Positions 51,616 to 60,576 are shown, counted from the stretch's first letter. The stretch: 64,000 nucleotides of DNA from Cloacimonetes bacterium UBA6097 (GCA_002435865.1 DIWV01000010.1:124001-188000), one strand, 5' to 3'. The notes: generated by a model from the letters alone, not told the origin. Made by a program: numbers and translations.

Positions 51616-52938
51616 TTACTTTCTTCCTATGCAGTAATATGTGAATCCCAGTTGTTTCAGATGTTCGGGATCATATTGGTTTCTTCCGTCAAAGATTACA
51701 GGAGTTTTAAGCAGGGATTTGATTTTATCAAAGTCCGGATGGCGGAACTGATGCCACTCGGTAATCAATAACATTGCATCTGCCTGCTTAAGTGAATCGT
51801 ATTGATTTGATGAATAACTAAGTCCTTCCATTTCTCCGAAACGGTGTTTTGCTTCGTTCATGGCAACCGGGTCAAAAGCGATTATCTTAGCTCCTGCTTT
51901 GATTAAACCGTTGATTATTACTATAGACGGGGCTTCACGCATATCATCTGTCTGGGGTTTAAAAGCCAGTCCCCAGACTGCAAAGGTTTTACCCTTTAAA
52001 TCTTCTCCAAAATGTACTTTAACTTTATCAATCAATACATGTTTCTGGGCTTCATTTCTGTCTTCTACTGCAGACATAACCCTGGGCTGGATTCCGGCTT
52101 GCTTAGCCATGTGAATAAGAGCTTTTACATCTTTGGGAAAGCAGCTTCCGCCATAGCCAACTCCGGGATATATGAATTTATAGCCGATTCTGCTGTCTGA
52201 ACCTATGCCATTGCGCACTTCTTCCACATCTGCGCCAAGCTCTTCACAGATAATTGCTACTTCGTTCATAAAAGAGATTTTGGTAGCAAGCATAGCATTG
52301 GCAGCGTATTTTGTCATTTCTGCAGAACGGACAGACATCACAAGAACCCTGTCTCTGTTCATGTTAAACGGAGCATACAATTCCCGCATTACTTCACCTA
52401 CGCTGTCATGTTCAACCCCTACTACAACTCTGTCAGGTTTCATAAAATCATCAATGGCAGCGCCTTCCTTGAGGAATTCAGGATTAGAAACTACATCAAA
52501 CGTAAGACTGCTTTTTCTTGTATGCAGGATTTCCTGCATTGCCTTACGGACTAAATCAGCAGTACCGACAGGAACAGTGGATTTATCCACTACAATTTTA
52601 TATTCATTCATGTGCGTGGCTATGTCTTTGGCAACAGCCAGCACATATTTGAGGTCAGCACTTCCATCCTCATCAGGAGGTGTTCCCACTGCAATAAAGA
52701 GTATCTGTGATTGTTCAACTGCATTTTTTATATCAGTGGTAAATGTAAGTCTGCCTTCTGTTGAATTGCGCTTAACCATGTCTTCAAGACCCGGTTCGTA
52801 AATTGGTATATGACCATCTAAAAGCATTTGAACTTTCTTTTTATTATTGTCTACGCAGATTACATCATTCCCCATCTCTGCAAAACATGTGCCTGTTACC
52901 AAACCTACGTAACCTGAACCAACAACTGCAAGCTTCAT
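51616..52938 (-). CDS. ugd: UDP-glucose 6-dehydrogenase
   Basis: 440-aa NAD-dependent enzyme that oxidises UDP-glucose to UDP-glucuronate for surface polysaccharide. NAD motif VVGSGYVGLVTGTCFAEMGN at the N-terminus; VGTPPDEDGSADL; DKSTVPVGTADLVR; SNPEFLKEGAAIDDFMKPDR; the catalytic Cys in YPGVGYGGSCFPKDVKAL; and the C-terminal domain with KGKTFAVWGLAFKPQTDDMR. It is the last gene of the minus-strand sugar-nucleotide set, 8 nt after the epimerase gene. Confidence 0.95.
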   Translation of the reverse strand: MKLAVVGSGYVGLVTGTCFAEMGNDVICVDNNKKKVQMLLDGHIPIYEPGLEDMVKRNSTEGRLTFTTDIKNAVEQSQILFIAVGTPPDEDGSADLKYVLAVAKDIATHMNEYKIVVDKSTVPVGTADLVRKAMQEILHTRKSSLTFDVVSNPEFLKEGAAIDDFMKPDRVVVGVEHDSVGEVMRELYAPFNMNRDRVLVMSVRSAEMTKYAANAMLATKISFMNEVAIICEELGADVEEVRNGIGSDSRIGYKFIYPGVGYGGSCFPKDVKALIHMAKQAGIQPRVMSAVEDRNEAQKHVLIDKVKVHFGEDLKGKTFAVWGLAFKPQTDDMREAPSIVIINGLIKAGAKIIAFDPVAMNEAKHRFGEMEGLSYSSNQYDSLKQADAMLLITEWHQFRHPDFDKIKSLLKTPVIFDGRNQYDPEHLKQLGFTYYCIGRK

Positions 52939-52946
52939 ATTAACCT

Positions 52947-53879
52947 CTATTTTTTAGTTCTGAAATATTCTATTGTCTCTGCTATACCTTTTTCAAGAGT
53001 ATATTGCGGCTGCCAATGTAAAACAGTATTTGCCTTCTTACAATTTAGCAAACTACGATGCAAATCACCTGCCCTGGCGGGTGCAATCTTTGGTTTAATG
53101 TCAGATTGCAGCTGGCTTGCTATTTCTCTGTAGAGAGCTCCTGTGGTTGTTTCTATGCCTGTTCCTATATTAAACGCTTCTCCGCTTCCTGTGTCAAGGA
53201 CTTTTACGTTCGCGGCAACAACATCCTGAATATATATATAATCTCTAATCATTCCTTCCGGTTCATTTGGATAAGCATAAAAAAAAGGTTGTTGTTTTGC
53301 CAGCAGCTTCTCAATAAATATGGATACAACTCCGGCTTCTCCATGTGAAATCTGCCGTGGACCATACACATTGGCATAACGCAAAACAGTATAGTCCAAT
53401 CCAAACTGGTGTTTGAAATAATACAGGTAATCTTCTGAGACTTTCTTGTTTATAGCATAAGGCGATAAAGGTTTAAGAGGACAATTCTCAGAAGAAGGAT
53501 ACTCTTCTGCTTCTCCGTAGATAGCTCCACCTGAAGAGCTAAAAATTACTTTCTTAACATTGTGCTTAACACAATTATTCAGGACATTGATTAGTCCCTT
53601 AACATTGACTTCTGCATCCAACAAAGGTTCTTTTACCGATAGAGGCACACTGATTTGTGCTGCATGATGATTAACAATATCCGGTTTTTCTGAAGCAAAA
53701 ATCTTATCCAATTCGATTGAACAAATATCAAGATTGTAGAAAGTAGCCATTGGATTAACATTAGACATGTATCCGGAGGACAGATTATCGACGATAATAA
53801 CTTCATGCCCGATTTTTAAATATGCATCAGCAATACTTGAAGCAATAAAACCGGCTGCACCTGTAATCAGTATTTTCAC
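52947..53879 (-). CDS. NAD-dependent sugar-nucleotide epimerase (GalE/WbpP-like)
   Basis: 310-aa extended SDR. KILITGAAGFIASSIADAYL carries the NAD motif; IVDNLSSGYMSNV and NHHAAQISVPLSV are typical of UDP-hexose 4-epimerases. The active site is SSSGGAIYGE and PYAINKKVSEDYL (YxxxK), followed by LRYANVYGPRQ. The start is GTG at 53879 with AGGA eight bases upstream. The substrate is probably UDP-glucose, UDP-GlcNAc or UDP-glucuronate; in the last case it would act with the neighbouring dehydrogenases. It lies between the NusG-like gene and ugd. Confidence 0.9.
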   Translation of the reverse strand: MKILITGAAGFIASSIADAYLKIGHEVIIVDNLSSGYMSNVNPMATFYNLDICSIELDKIFASEKPDIVNHHAAQISVPLSVKEPLLDAEVNVKGLINVLNNCVKHNVKKVIFSSSGGAIYGEAEEYPSSENCPLKPLSPYAINKKVSEDYLYYFKHQFGLDYTVLRYANVYGPRQISHGEAGVVSIFIEKLLAKQQPFFYAYPNEPEGMIRDYIYIQDVVAANVKVLDTGSGEAFNIGTGIETTTGALYREIASQLQSDIKPKIAPARAGDLHRSLLNCKKANTVLHWQPQYTLEKGIAETIEYFRTKK

Positions 53880-53915
53880 ATTTATCCTTTGCTGTTACCT
53901 GATTTCACTTTTTTA

Positions 53916-54479
53916 TTACCTGTAGCGATATTCATTTATGACCTTAACATCCGCAGGATTTGCTTTCATAGTAATTGCCTGGCGTAAGATATGCACCTGC
54001 AAAGTTACTTCATCGAGTTTGGTCTGACTCGTTACAATACCTCTGGTACCTTTCATCGGACCATCAATAAGCTCTACCTGCCAACCCTTTTCCAGCCAAA
54101 GTCCCTTTGCCAAATCAGCTTTACCTTTTCTTCCTAAAAATACGTTTTGTAAATCACTGAGGAGTTCTTCTTCACTTGGAACTTTTAGAAAGTTTACAAC
54201 TTTTCCGGTAATCAGGATGTTGTTTTTATCAGAAGGATTGAATCTGGCAAAAACATAACCGGGAAACATTGGTTTTGTAAATGCAACTTTTCTGTATTTA
54301 TACACCCTGATGCTATCCAGCATCGGCAGATAATAATATATTGACGAACGTTTGAGATATTCGGCAAGTTTCTTTTCACATTGAGGTTTGGTATGTATTA
54401 CCTGCCATTTTTGTGAGTCATTATCAGATGTCAATTCTCCAAATAACTCATCAACAGTAACCGGTTTATGTGTTGCCAA
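53916..54479 (-). CDS. Specialised NusG paralogue (RfaH/UpxY-like antiterminator)
   Basis: 187-aa protein. The N-terminal NGN domain (about residues 22-115) shows KWQVIHTKPQCEKKLAEYLK, YYLPMLDSIRVYK and FTKPMFPGYVFARF. The C-terminal KOW region reads KGWQVELIDGPMKGTRGIV. The order is that of NusG, but its place inside a sugar-nucleotide gene set, rather than next to secE/rplK, points to an operon-specific elongation factor of the RfaH, LoaP or UpxY type. The start is TTG at 54479, with GGAG upstream. It lies 17 nt after the UDP-sugar dehydrogenase gene. The target leader (ops-like element) is not recognised. Confidence 0.9.
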   Translation of the reverse strand: MATHKPVTVDELFGELTSDNDSQKWQVIHTKPQCEKKLAEYLKRSSIYYYLPMLDSIRVYKYRKVAFTKPMFPGYVFARFNPSDKNNILITGKVVNFLKVPSEEELLSDLQNVFLGRKGKADLAKGLWLEKGWQVELIDGPMKGTRGIVTSQTKLDEVTLQVHILRQAITMKANPADVKVINEYRYR

Positions 54480-54496
54480 ACTATCTCCGGCAATAT

Positions 54497-55795
54497 TTAT
54501 AATACTTCTATGTTTGCTGCCCTGATATGTTTGCAGGCATTACGGGTATCGAGAATTGCAACACCACTTTGCGCTAATGCACTATAATCAACGTTAGAAT
54601 GATCAGTAATAATGATAACAAGGTCATACTTTTTAGGGTCCCCAAGAGGAACCGTTTTGTATTTTTTGTCGTTCTTTTCATTGTGAAATTCTTCTACATA
54701 TGGATCATGCAAATCAAACTCAGCATTATACTTCTCCAGCTCTATAATAACACCCTCGCAAGGAGACTCGCGCATATCCCTGATATCTTTTTTATAAGCG
54801 GCACCAATTAAAAGAAGCTTTGCTTTAGATATGGAGATACCCTTTTTGTTTAATATTTTATTTGCTCTTATCACAACATATTCAGGCATAGCAATGTTTA
54901 TTTCCCCTGCAAGTTCAATCAGACGGGTATGAAAATCAAATTCACGCGCTTTCCAGGTTAAATAGAATGGGTCAATAGGAATACAGTGTCCGCCCACACC
55001 AGGTCCGGGATAAAATGCCATAAAACCGTAAGGTTTTGTCTTCGCAGCATCAATTACTTCCCAAATACTTACTCCCATTCTTTCACAGAGAACAGTCATT
55101 TCATTAGCCAGAGCTATATTAATATTACGGAAAGTGTTTTCATATATTTTTTCCATTTCAGCAACTTCAGGGGAGGATACACAATGTACAGGTGCATCAA
55201 GTATACTTTCATAGAAAACCTTGGCAGCTTCATTGCAGGCAGGTGATATACCTCCTACTACTTTGGGTGTATTATTGGTTTTATATTGCTCATTGCCGGG
55301 ATCCACACGTTCAGGTGAGAAAGCTACATAAACATCTTTACCTACAACTAAGTTTTGCTTTTTTAATTCAGGAACTATAATCTCTCTTGTGGTGCCCGGA
55401 TATGTAGTGCTTTCCAGAACTACAAGCGTTTCATTTTGAAGATAGGGTGTCATTGCCAGAGTTACTTTATCAATATAAGTAGTGTTTGGCTGATGATATT
55501 TATCAAGTGGAGTCGGCACAGCTATCATTACAACATTCACTTCCTTGATTCTGCTGTAGTCTGCAGTTGCAGATAGTAATCCATCCTTAACAACTTTTGC
55601 TAACTCAGCATCATCAACATCACCTATGTAATTCTGTCCGGCATTTACATGTTCAATAGCATAATCACTTACTTCAAAACCCAGGACTTTATACCCTTTT
55701 CTGGCTACTGTTACCGCCATAGGCAGTCCAACATAACCTAAGCCAACTACTCCGATTACAGCAGTTTTATCTTGCAATTTTGCAATCAGGCTCAT
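54497..55795 (-). CDS. UDP-sugar dehydrogenase (WecC/WbpA-like)
   Basis: 432-aa NAD-dependent nucleotide-sugar dehydrogenase of the UDP-GlcNAc/UDP-ManNAc type. GVVGLGYVGLPMAVTVARKG (NAD), VPTPLDKYHQPN, LESTTYPGTTREI, SPERVDPGN (a feature separating it from Ugd), the catalytic Cys in GPGVGGHCIPIDPFYL and LLIGAAYKKDIRDMRESP. With ugd at 51616 there are two distinct UDP-sugar dehydrogenases in one set. It follows ahcY by 21 nt. Its exact amino-sugar substrate cannot be decided. Confidence 0.93.
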   Translation of the reverse strand: MSLIAKLQDKTAVIGVVGLGYVGLPMAVTVARKGYKVLGFEVSDYAIEHVNAGQNYIGDVDDAELAKVVKDGLLSATADYSRIKEVNVVMIAVPTPLDKYHQPNTTYIDKVTLAMTPYLQNETLVVLESTTYPGTTREIIVPELKKQNLVVGKDVYVAFSPERVDPGNEQYKTNNTPKVVGGISPACNEAAKVFYESILDAPVHCVSSPEVAEMEKIYENTFRNINIALANEMTVLCERMGVSIWEVIDAAKTKPYGFMAFYPGPGVGGHCIPIDPFYLTWKAREFDFHTRLIELAGEINIAMPEYVVIRANKILNKKGISISKAKLLLIGAAYKKDIRDMRESPCEGVIIELEKYNAEFDLHDPYVEEFHNEKNDKKYKTVPLGDPKKYDLVIIITDHSNVDYSALAQSGVAILDTRNACKHIRAANIEVL

Positions 55796-55816
55796 TTAAC
55801 CTCCACTTTATAAATG

Positions 55817-57223
55817 TTAATATCTGTAATTTTCAGGTTTATATGGTCCCTCGACCGGGATAGTACTATACTCTGATTGGTGTTTTGTTAACTTTGTAAG
55901 TTTAACACCAAGTTTTCCAAGGTGCAGTCGTGCAACTTCTTCATCAAGATATTTTGGCAAGATAAATACTTTGTTTTCATGCTTATTATTCCATAGTTGA
56001 AGCTGCGCTAAAACCTGGTTTGTAAACGAACAACTCATTACAAAGGATGGATGTCCGGTAGCATTTCCAAGATTAACAAGTCTGCCTTCAGACAATAAGA
56101 TAATTGAATGTCCGTCAGCAAAGAATATCTGGTCGACCTGAGGTTTGACATTCATCTTTCTGATTCCGGGCAAAGCATATAGAGCATCAACCTGGATTTC
56201 ATTATCAAAGTGACCAATGTTACATACTATAGTCTGGTCTTTCATCTTTTGCATATGCTCAACGGTGATAACATCACAGTTTCCTGTAGCTGTTACAAAT
56301 ACATCAGCTTCTTCTAATGCATTTTCTACGGTGGAAACTTCAAAACCTTCCATGGAAGCCTGCAATGCACATATCGGATCAATTTCAGTAACAATAACCC
56401 TGGCACCAAATCCACGCATGGATTGAGCACAACCTTTACCGACATCTCCATAACCGCAAACAACTACAACCTTACCGGCTACCATCGTATCAGTCCCACG
56501 TTTGATACCATCCGCAAGGGATTCCCTGCAGCCATAAAGATTATCAAACTTGGATTTTGTAACAGAGTCGTTAACATTAATAGCAGGAAAAAGCAGAGTG
56601 CCTGCTTCCATCATCTGGTATAAACGATGTACACCTGTTGTGGTTTCCTCGCTCACACCTTTGATTTTAGCAGCCATCTTATGCCATTTCTGAGCATCTT
56701 TCTGAAGCTCTGTAATCAAAAGTTTATGTACAATTGCAAGTTCTTTATTAGCGGTTGTTACTTGAGGTAATATACCTGTATTCTGATATTCTTCTTCAAG
56801 GCGATAACCTTCATGAACAAGAAGAGTTGCATCTCCCCCATCATCAACAATAAGGTCCGGTCCGTCACTATTTTCCCAGCTTAACGCCTGCAAAGTACAC
56901 CACCAGTATTCTTCCAGAGTTTCACCTTTCCAGGCAAAAACAGGCACACCTGATGCTGCAATTGCTGCTGCTGCATGGTCTTGTGTGGAATAGATGTTAC
57001 AGCTTGCCCAGCGTACTTTAGCGCCGAGTTCAACTAAGGTTTCAATCAAAACTGCGGTTTGGATTGTCATATGCAGAGAACCTGTAATGTGTGCTCCTGC
57101 AAAAGGTTTATCCTTGCTGTATTTAGCTCTTAGTGCTAATAACCCCGGCATTTCTTTTTCAGAAATAGTTATTTCTTTACGGCCGTAATCAGCTAAGCTT
57201 ATATCCGCAACTTTGTAATCCAT
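55817..57223 (-). CDS. ahcY: Adenosylhomocysteinase
   Basis: 468-aa NAD-containing hydrolase that splits S-adenosylhomocysteine into adenosine and homocysteine, relieving product inhibition of methyltransferases. Motifs: HITGSLHMTIQTAVLIETL, CNIYSTQDHAAAAI, TTTGVHRLYQM, NVNDSVTKSKFDNLYGCRES, the NAD site VVVCGYGDVGKGCAQSMRGF and GHFDNEI; the C-terminus ends ...GPYKPENYRY, as the family does. Position between pnp and the sugar-nucleotide genes is unusual, and all lie on the minus strand with short gaps. An SAH riboswitch was looked for in the 48-nt gap upstream and not seen. Confidence 0.97.
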   Translation of the reverse strand: MDYKVADISLADYGRKEITISEKEMPGLLALRAKYSKDKPFAGAHITGSLHMTIQTAVLIETLVELGAKVRWASCNIYSTQDHAAAAIAASGVPVFAWKGETLEEYWWCTLQALSWENSDGPDLIVDDGGDATLLVHEGYRLEEEYQNTGILPQVTTANKELAIVHKLLITELQKDAQKWHKMAAKIKGVSEETTTGVHRLYQMMEAGTLLFPAINVNDSVTKSKFDNLYGCRESLADGIKRGTDTMVAGKVVVVCGYGDVGKGCAQSMRGFGARVIVTEIDPICALQASMEGFEVSTVENALEEADVFVTATGNCDVITVEHMQKMKDQTIVCNIGHFDNEIQVDALYALPGIRKMNVKPQVDQIFFADGHSIILLSEGRLVNLGNATGHPSFVMSCSFTNQVLAQLQLWNNKHENKVFILPKYLDEEVARLHLGKLGVKLTKLTKHQSEYSTIPVEGPYKPENYRY

Positions 57224-57271
57224 AAATACCTCTTGTAATAGATAGTTCTGCTATCAGCAGATTTTTATTTA

Positions 57272-59509
57272 CTAAAATCTTCTGTTTCGGTCTCTGCTTC
57301 CACGGTCATCTCTGCCACGGCTGCGGTTAAAACCACCTCTGTCATCATCACGATGTTCTCTGGGTGGGGGATTCTGTCCTTTTTCTATTGCTTCTTCACT
57401 GGGTTGGGGATTTCCTTCCAGCCCTTTCATACTGAGAGCAATTTTTCCTCTTTCATTTCCGATAACTCTTACTTTTACTACATCCCCAAGCTTCAGCATA
57501 TCTCCGGGTTGGTTAATCCTGGCAGTATGCAGTTGTGAAACATGCACCATACCTTCTTTAGCTCCCAGGAACTTTACAAAAGCACCAAAAGATTCCATCC
57601 GGGTTACAACTCCATCATAAACATGATTCATTTCGGGTTCAATGACTACGCTTAAAATCATGTTCTTGGCTTTGTCAATTGAATCCTTATCCGGAGAAAG
57701 AATACGGACTGTACCGTCGTCTTCTATATTGATTTCAACTTTGCAGACTTCAATAACGTTCTTGATATTTTTACCTGATGGTCCTATTACCTCTCCAATC
57801 TTATCGGTAGGTATTTTGAAGCTTTCAATACGTGGTGCGGTTGGAGCTAAATCTTCTCTTGGTGCACCAATGGTTTTTTCCATCTCACCAATTATGTGCA
57901 GTCTGGCGACTTTAGCTTTTTCCAAAGCAATGGTCATGATTTCTTTGGTAATACCTTCAATCTTGATATCCATCTGCATGGCAGTAATACCATCTTTTGT
58001 ACCGGCAACCTTAAAATCCATATCGCCTAAGTGGTCTTCAAGTCCCATGATATCTGTAAGAACAACATATTCACTGCCTTCCATAATGAGTCCGTTGGCT
58101 ATTCCGGCAACCGGAGCTTTAATTGGTACACCCGCTGCCATCATAGACAGTGTACCGCTGCAAATAGTTGCCATTGAGGATGAACCGTTTGATTCAAGGA
58201 TATCAGATACTATCCTGATTGTATACGGGAAAACTTCCTGATCCGGAATTACTACTTTTAATGCTCTTTCTGCAAGGTTTCCGTGACCCAGTTCCCTGCG
58301 TCCGGGAGCACCCATCCTGCCAACTTCACCTACACTGAACGGAGGGAAATTGTAATGCAGGTAGAAAGTCTTTTTGTATTCATCTTCCAGTCCGTCAATC
58401 ACCTGCTGGTCGCTACCGCCACCAAGAGTGACAGTACCCAGAGACTGGGTTTCGCCACGTGTGAACAAAGCTGAACCATGAACTATAGGAAGCACATCTA
58501 TCTCACATGTGATATCGCGGATATCATCAAGATTTCTGCCATCAACCCTATGATGTTTTTCCAGGATTGATTTACGGACAAAGCGCTTGATTAATTCGTG
58601 GAAAGCTTCTTTGTAAAAACGCAGATTCTCTCCAAAGGCATCGCCATCTGCTTCCTGGTATTTTGTAAGCATATCTTCTTCTGCTTTATCAAAGGCTTCC
58701 TGACGTGCATGTTTGCCTAAAATCACGGCAGCTTCAGCTACCATTGAACCATAGTCAGCTTCTGTTTTAGCCATAATTTCTTCAGGAATCTTATACAGCT
58801 GAATCTCTACTTTAGGTTTAGCAGCTTCGGCTATAAACTCTTTTTGAACAGCGATTAATTTCTTAATCTCATCATGACCGGTGTAAACTGCATCCAGCAT
58901 TGTCTGTTCTGACAGCTCAGTTGCTGCAGATTCAATCATCACGATAGAATTTTCACTGCCTGCAACATTGAGGTTAAGCTTGCTGGTTCCGTTCAACTGC
59001 TGAATTGTAGGATTAACTACTATATTGTCATCAACATACCCAACGGTTACTCCGGCAATCGGACCATGAAAAGGAATATCAGATATACTTAGTGCCAGTG
59101 ATGCGCCTAAAACACCTAATACACTTGGGTCATTTTCACCATCATAAGAAAGAATATTGACTACAACCTGCACAGCATTACGAAATCCATCCGGAAATAA
59201 AGGACGGATTGAACGGTCTATCTGGCGTGCATTGAGAGTTGCATCTGTTGAAGGTTTGGATTCTCTTTTGAAAAATCCGCCCGGAATCTTTCCCGAGGCA
59301 AACATCTTTTCATTATAATCCACTGTTAAGGGAAAGAAATCCAGCCCTTCGCTGAATTCTTTTGCCATGACAGCAGTAGTCAAAACAGTAGTCTGACCAT
59401 ATTGCATAAAAACAGCGCCATTAGCTTGTTTAGCCATTTTGCCGGTTTCGATTGTGAGGGTTCTGCCGCAAAATTCGACAGTTTTTTTGATTATTTTAAA
59501 ATCATGCAT
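57272..59509 (-). CDS. pnp: Polynucleotide phosphorylase
   Basis: 745-aa 3'-5' exoribonuclease of the RNA degradosome that degrades RNA with phosphate. Two RNase PH domains: VFMQYGQTTVLTTAVM and FFPLTVDYNEKMFASGKIPG in the first, HGSALFTRGETQSLGTVTLG and MGAPGRRELGHGNLAERAL in the second. The KH domain follows with VIGPSGKNIKNVIE, then S1 with VYDGVVTRMESFGAFVKF and a basic Arg/Gly/Asp-rich tail. ATG 59509 is chosen: GGAG precedes it, and MHDFKIIKKTVEFCG is the usual start. An in-frame start at 59545 lies inside the leader hairpin. It is downstream of rpsO, as in many bacteria. Confidence 0.97.
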   Translation of the reverse strand: MHDFKIIKKTVEFCGRTLTIETGKMAKQANGAVFMQYGQTTVLTTAVMAKEFSEGLDFFPLTVDYNEKMFASGKIPGGFFKRESKPSTDATLNARQIDRSIRPLFPDGFRNAVQVVVNILSYDGENDPSVLGVLGASLALSISDIPFHGPIAGVTVGYVDDNIVVNPTIQQLNGTSKLNLNVAGSENSIVMIESAATELSEQTMLDAVYTGHDEIKKLIAVQKEFIAEAAKPKVEIQLYKIPEEIMAKTEADYGSMVAEAAVILGKHARQEAFDKAEEDMLTKYQEADGDAFGENLRFYKEAFHELIKRFVRKSILEKHHRVDGRNLDDIRDITCEIDVLPIVHGSALFTRGETQSLGTVTLGGGSDQQVIDGLEDEYKKTFYLHYNFPPFSVGEVGRMGAPGRRELGHGNLAERALKVVIPDQEVFPYTIRIVSDILESNGSSSMATICSGTLSMMAAGVPIKAPVAGIANGLIMEGSEYVVLTDIMGLEDHLGDMDFKVAGTKDGITAMQMDIKIEGITKEIMTIALEKAKVARLHIIGEMEKTIGAPREDLAPTAPRIESFKIPTDKIGEVIGPSGKNIKNVIEVCKVEINIEDDGTVRILSPDKDSIDKAKNMILSVVIEPEMNHVYDGVVTRMESFGAFVKFLGAKEGMVHVSQLHTARINQPGDMLKLGDVVKVRVIGNERGKIALSMKGLEGNPQPSEEAIEKGQNPPPREHRDDDRGGFNRSRGRDDRGSRDRNRRF

Positions 59510-59531
59510 TGCATTCTCCATTGTTTTGTAC

Positions 59532-59596
59532 GGGAGAATAAGCAATAGGGTGAATGAAAGGGTAAGGTTTCATTCAGCTTATTGCTCCGTTCTCCC
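59532..59596 (-). promoter_or_regulatory. Long hairpin in the pnp leader
   Basis: Arms GGGAGAA, AGCAAT and TGAATGAAA (59532-59559) pair in order with TTTCATTCA, ATTGCT and TTCTCCC (59568-59596), giving 22 bp with two small internal loops and an 8-nt terminal loop. It ends 22 nt before the pnp ATG. A second hairpin lies at 59615-59651 (CGTAG/CTACG and CTTGTC/GACAAG). A long double-stranded leader is how pnp is autoregulated in enterobacteria, through RNase III cleavage and PNPase itself; the same logic is inferred here. Confidence 0.75.
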
Positions 59597-59726
59597 TTTC
59601 TTTGTTTCTTTATCCGTAGTTATTAATCTTGTCACGGACAAGTTAGCTACGTCGGTTGTAATTTAATCTGACAAATGTCACACAGGGTCTTCTTACAATA
59701 TAACTGGAAAGAACTGATTACAAAAA

Positions 59727-59754
59727 CGAAAAAGGGGATAAATGCTTATCCCCT
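59727..59754 (-). terminator. Terminator between rpsO and pnp
   Basis: On the minus strand AGGGGATAA, a 4-nt loop and TTATCCCCT form a perfect 9-bp stem followed by TTTTCG. It lies 16 nt past the rpsO stop. Partial read-through would let rpsO and pnp be co-expressed, as in other bacteria. Confidence 0.83.
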
Positions 59755-59769
59755 CAAATTGGCTATAGT

Positions 59770-60039
59770 TTATTTCCTAATACCAAGAGCCTTGATAATG
59801 GTGCGGTACCGGTTGATGTCTTTCTTTGTTAGATAGTCAAGCAAACGGCGACGCTGACCGATCATCTTCAGTAAACCGCGACGGGTTGAGAAATCTTTCG
59901 GATGAACTTTAAGGTGTTCTGTGATATCCTTAATTCTCTGCGAAAGAAGCGCAATCTGTACTTCCGGTGAACCTGAATCTGACTCATGGAGTTTAAACTC
60001 TGCCATGATAGCTGTCTTTGCCTCTGGTTTCAACGCCAT
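59770..60039 (-). CDS. rpsO: 30S ribosomal protein S15
   Basis: 89-aa ribosomal protein that binds the central domain of 16S rRNA. FKLHESDSGSPEVQIALLSQ, ITEHLKVHPKDFSTRRGLL, KMIGQRRRLLDYL and RYRTIIKALGIRK are the S15 signature in order. The length is standard. The ATG has AAGGAG upstream. It is the first gene of the rpsO-pnp unit. An S15 leader structure for autoregulation is possible but was not identified. Confidence 0.98.
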   Translation of the reverse strand: MALKPEAKTAIMAEFKLHESDSGSPEVQIALLSQRIKDITEHLKVHPKDFSTRRGLLKMIGQRRRLLDYLTKKDINRYRTIIKALGIRK

Positions 60040-60168
60040 TGTGTTCTCCTTGCATATTTTGTAGTCATGATTTATAGTGAGGGTTTTTTGTAAAGGAATA
60101 AGTAATGAAAAAGTTTAATAGTAAACAACTTATTAGTGTGAATTAATAATACTAAGTATGTCTCGTAG

Positions 60169-60189
60169 GGATAGGTCTTGTGCCTGTCC
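60169..60189. repeat. Dispersed hairpin repeat
   Basis: GGATAGG-TCTTGTG-CCTGTCC, the inverted counterpart of the hairpin at 51482-51502 (loop CACAAGA). It is flanked by GTA on the 5' side, as the other copy is followed by TAC. It is the first of several repeats in the 867-nt spacer 60040-60906, which contains no recognisable gene. Confidence 0.88.
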
Positions 60190-60252
60190 TTAATTCAATC
60201 TTATCATATCGAATTAAGTCTAATTTGAGGACACCTTTTTCAGGACGGAACA

Positions 60253-60351
60253 TTCTCAGTATCTGCAGTATAGTTGCAGTATAGTTTCTGTATACTTGCA
60301 GTATAGTTTCTGTATACCTGCATACAGAAACTATGCTGTAAATATACTGTT
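60253..60351. repeat. 11-bp unit array E, hairpin-forming
   Basis: Nine 11-bp units in register: TTCTCAGTATC, TGCAGTATAGT, TGCAGTATAGT, TTCTGTATACT, TGCAGTATAGT, TTCTGTATACC, TGCATACAGAA, ACTATGCTGTA, AATATACTGTT. Units 4-6 form a 22-bp composite period. The last three are the inverted complement of the preceding ones (TATACAGAAACTAT-type pairing), so the array folds into a hairpin. The unit sequence is unrelated to arrays A-D but the period is the same. Confidence 0.92.
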
Positions 60352-60424
60352 GATATATATTAGATTTATTGAAGTGAATAAGAGGAAAATAAACACTAAA
60401 TACGTAGCGACAAATAATCGTAGT

Positions 60425-60576
60425 GACATGCGTCCCGCATGTCTGATCTCGTGTATTGGCAAAGTCCATAATTACCTTGAGTAAGGTAATCAATCTTAAC
60501 TTTCGCTGGAATTATGTACTCCCGCAGGCTTAGAGTTTAGAACATAGTATTTATTATCAACATAGCTTCCGGGAGT
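60425..60576. repeat. Further palindromic repeats in the ftsZ-rpsO spacer
   Basis: 60425-60443 is GACATGC-GTCCC-GCATGTC. 60471-60490 is ATTACCTT-GAGT-AAGGTAAT, exactly 20 nt. 60518-60530 and 60564-60576 are 13-nt inverted arms (ACTCCCGCAGGCT / AGCTTCCGGGAGT, two mismatches) followed by CCTTTTTG. Two further short GTCC-N4-GGAC palindromes lie at 60653-60664 and 60719-60730. The sequence between them shows no gene. Confidence 0.85.

Noticed and set aside
57224..57271. SAH riboswitch before ahcY
   Set aside because: The gap is only 48 nt and shows no pseudoknot-like SAH motif.
57642..58241. A 199-aa plus-strand frame across pnp
   Set aside because: It is antisense to the second RNase PH and KH region of pnp and has no features of its own.
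60152..60493. A 113-aa minus-strand frame in the ftsZ-rpsO spacer
   Set aside because: It is built largely from array E and the hairpin repeats (repetitive QVYRNYTATILQI-like residues), so it is a by-product of repeats.
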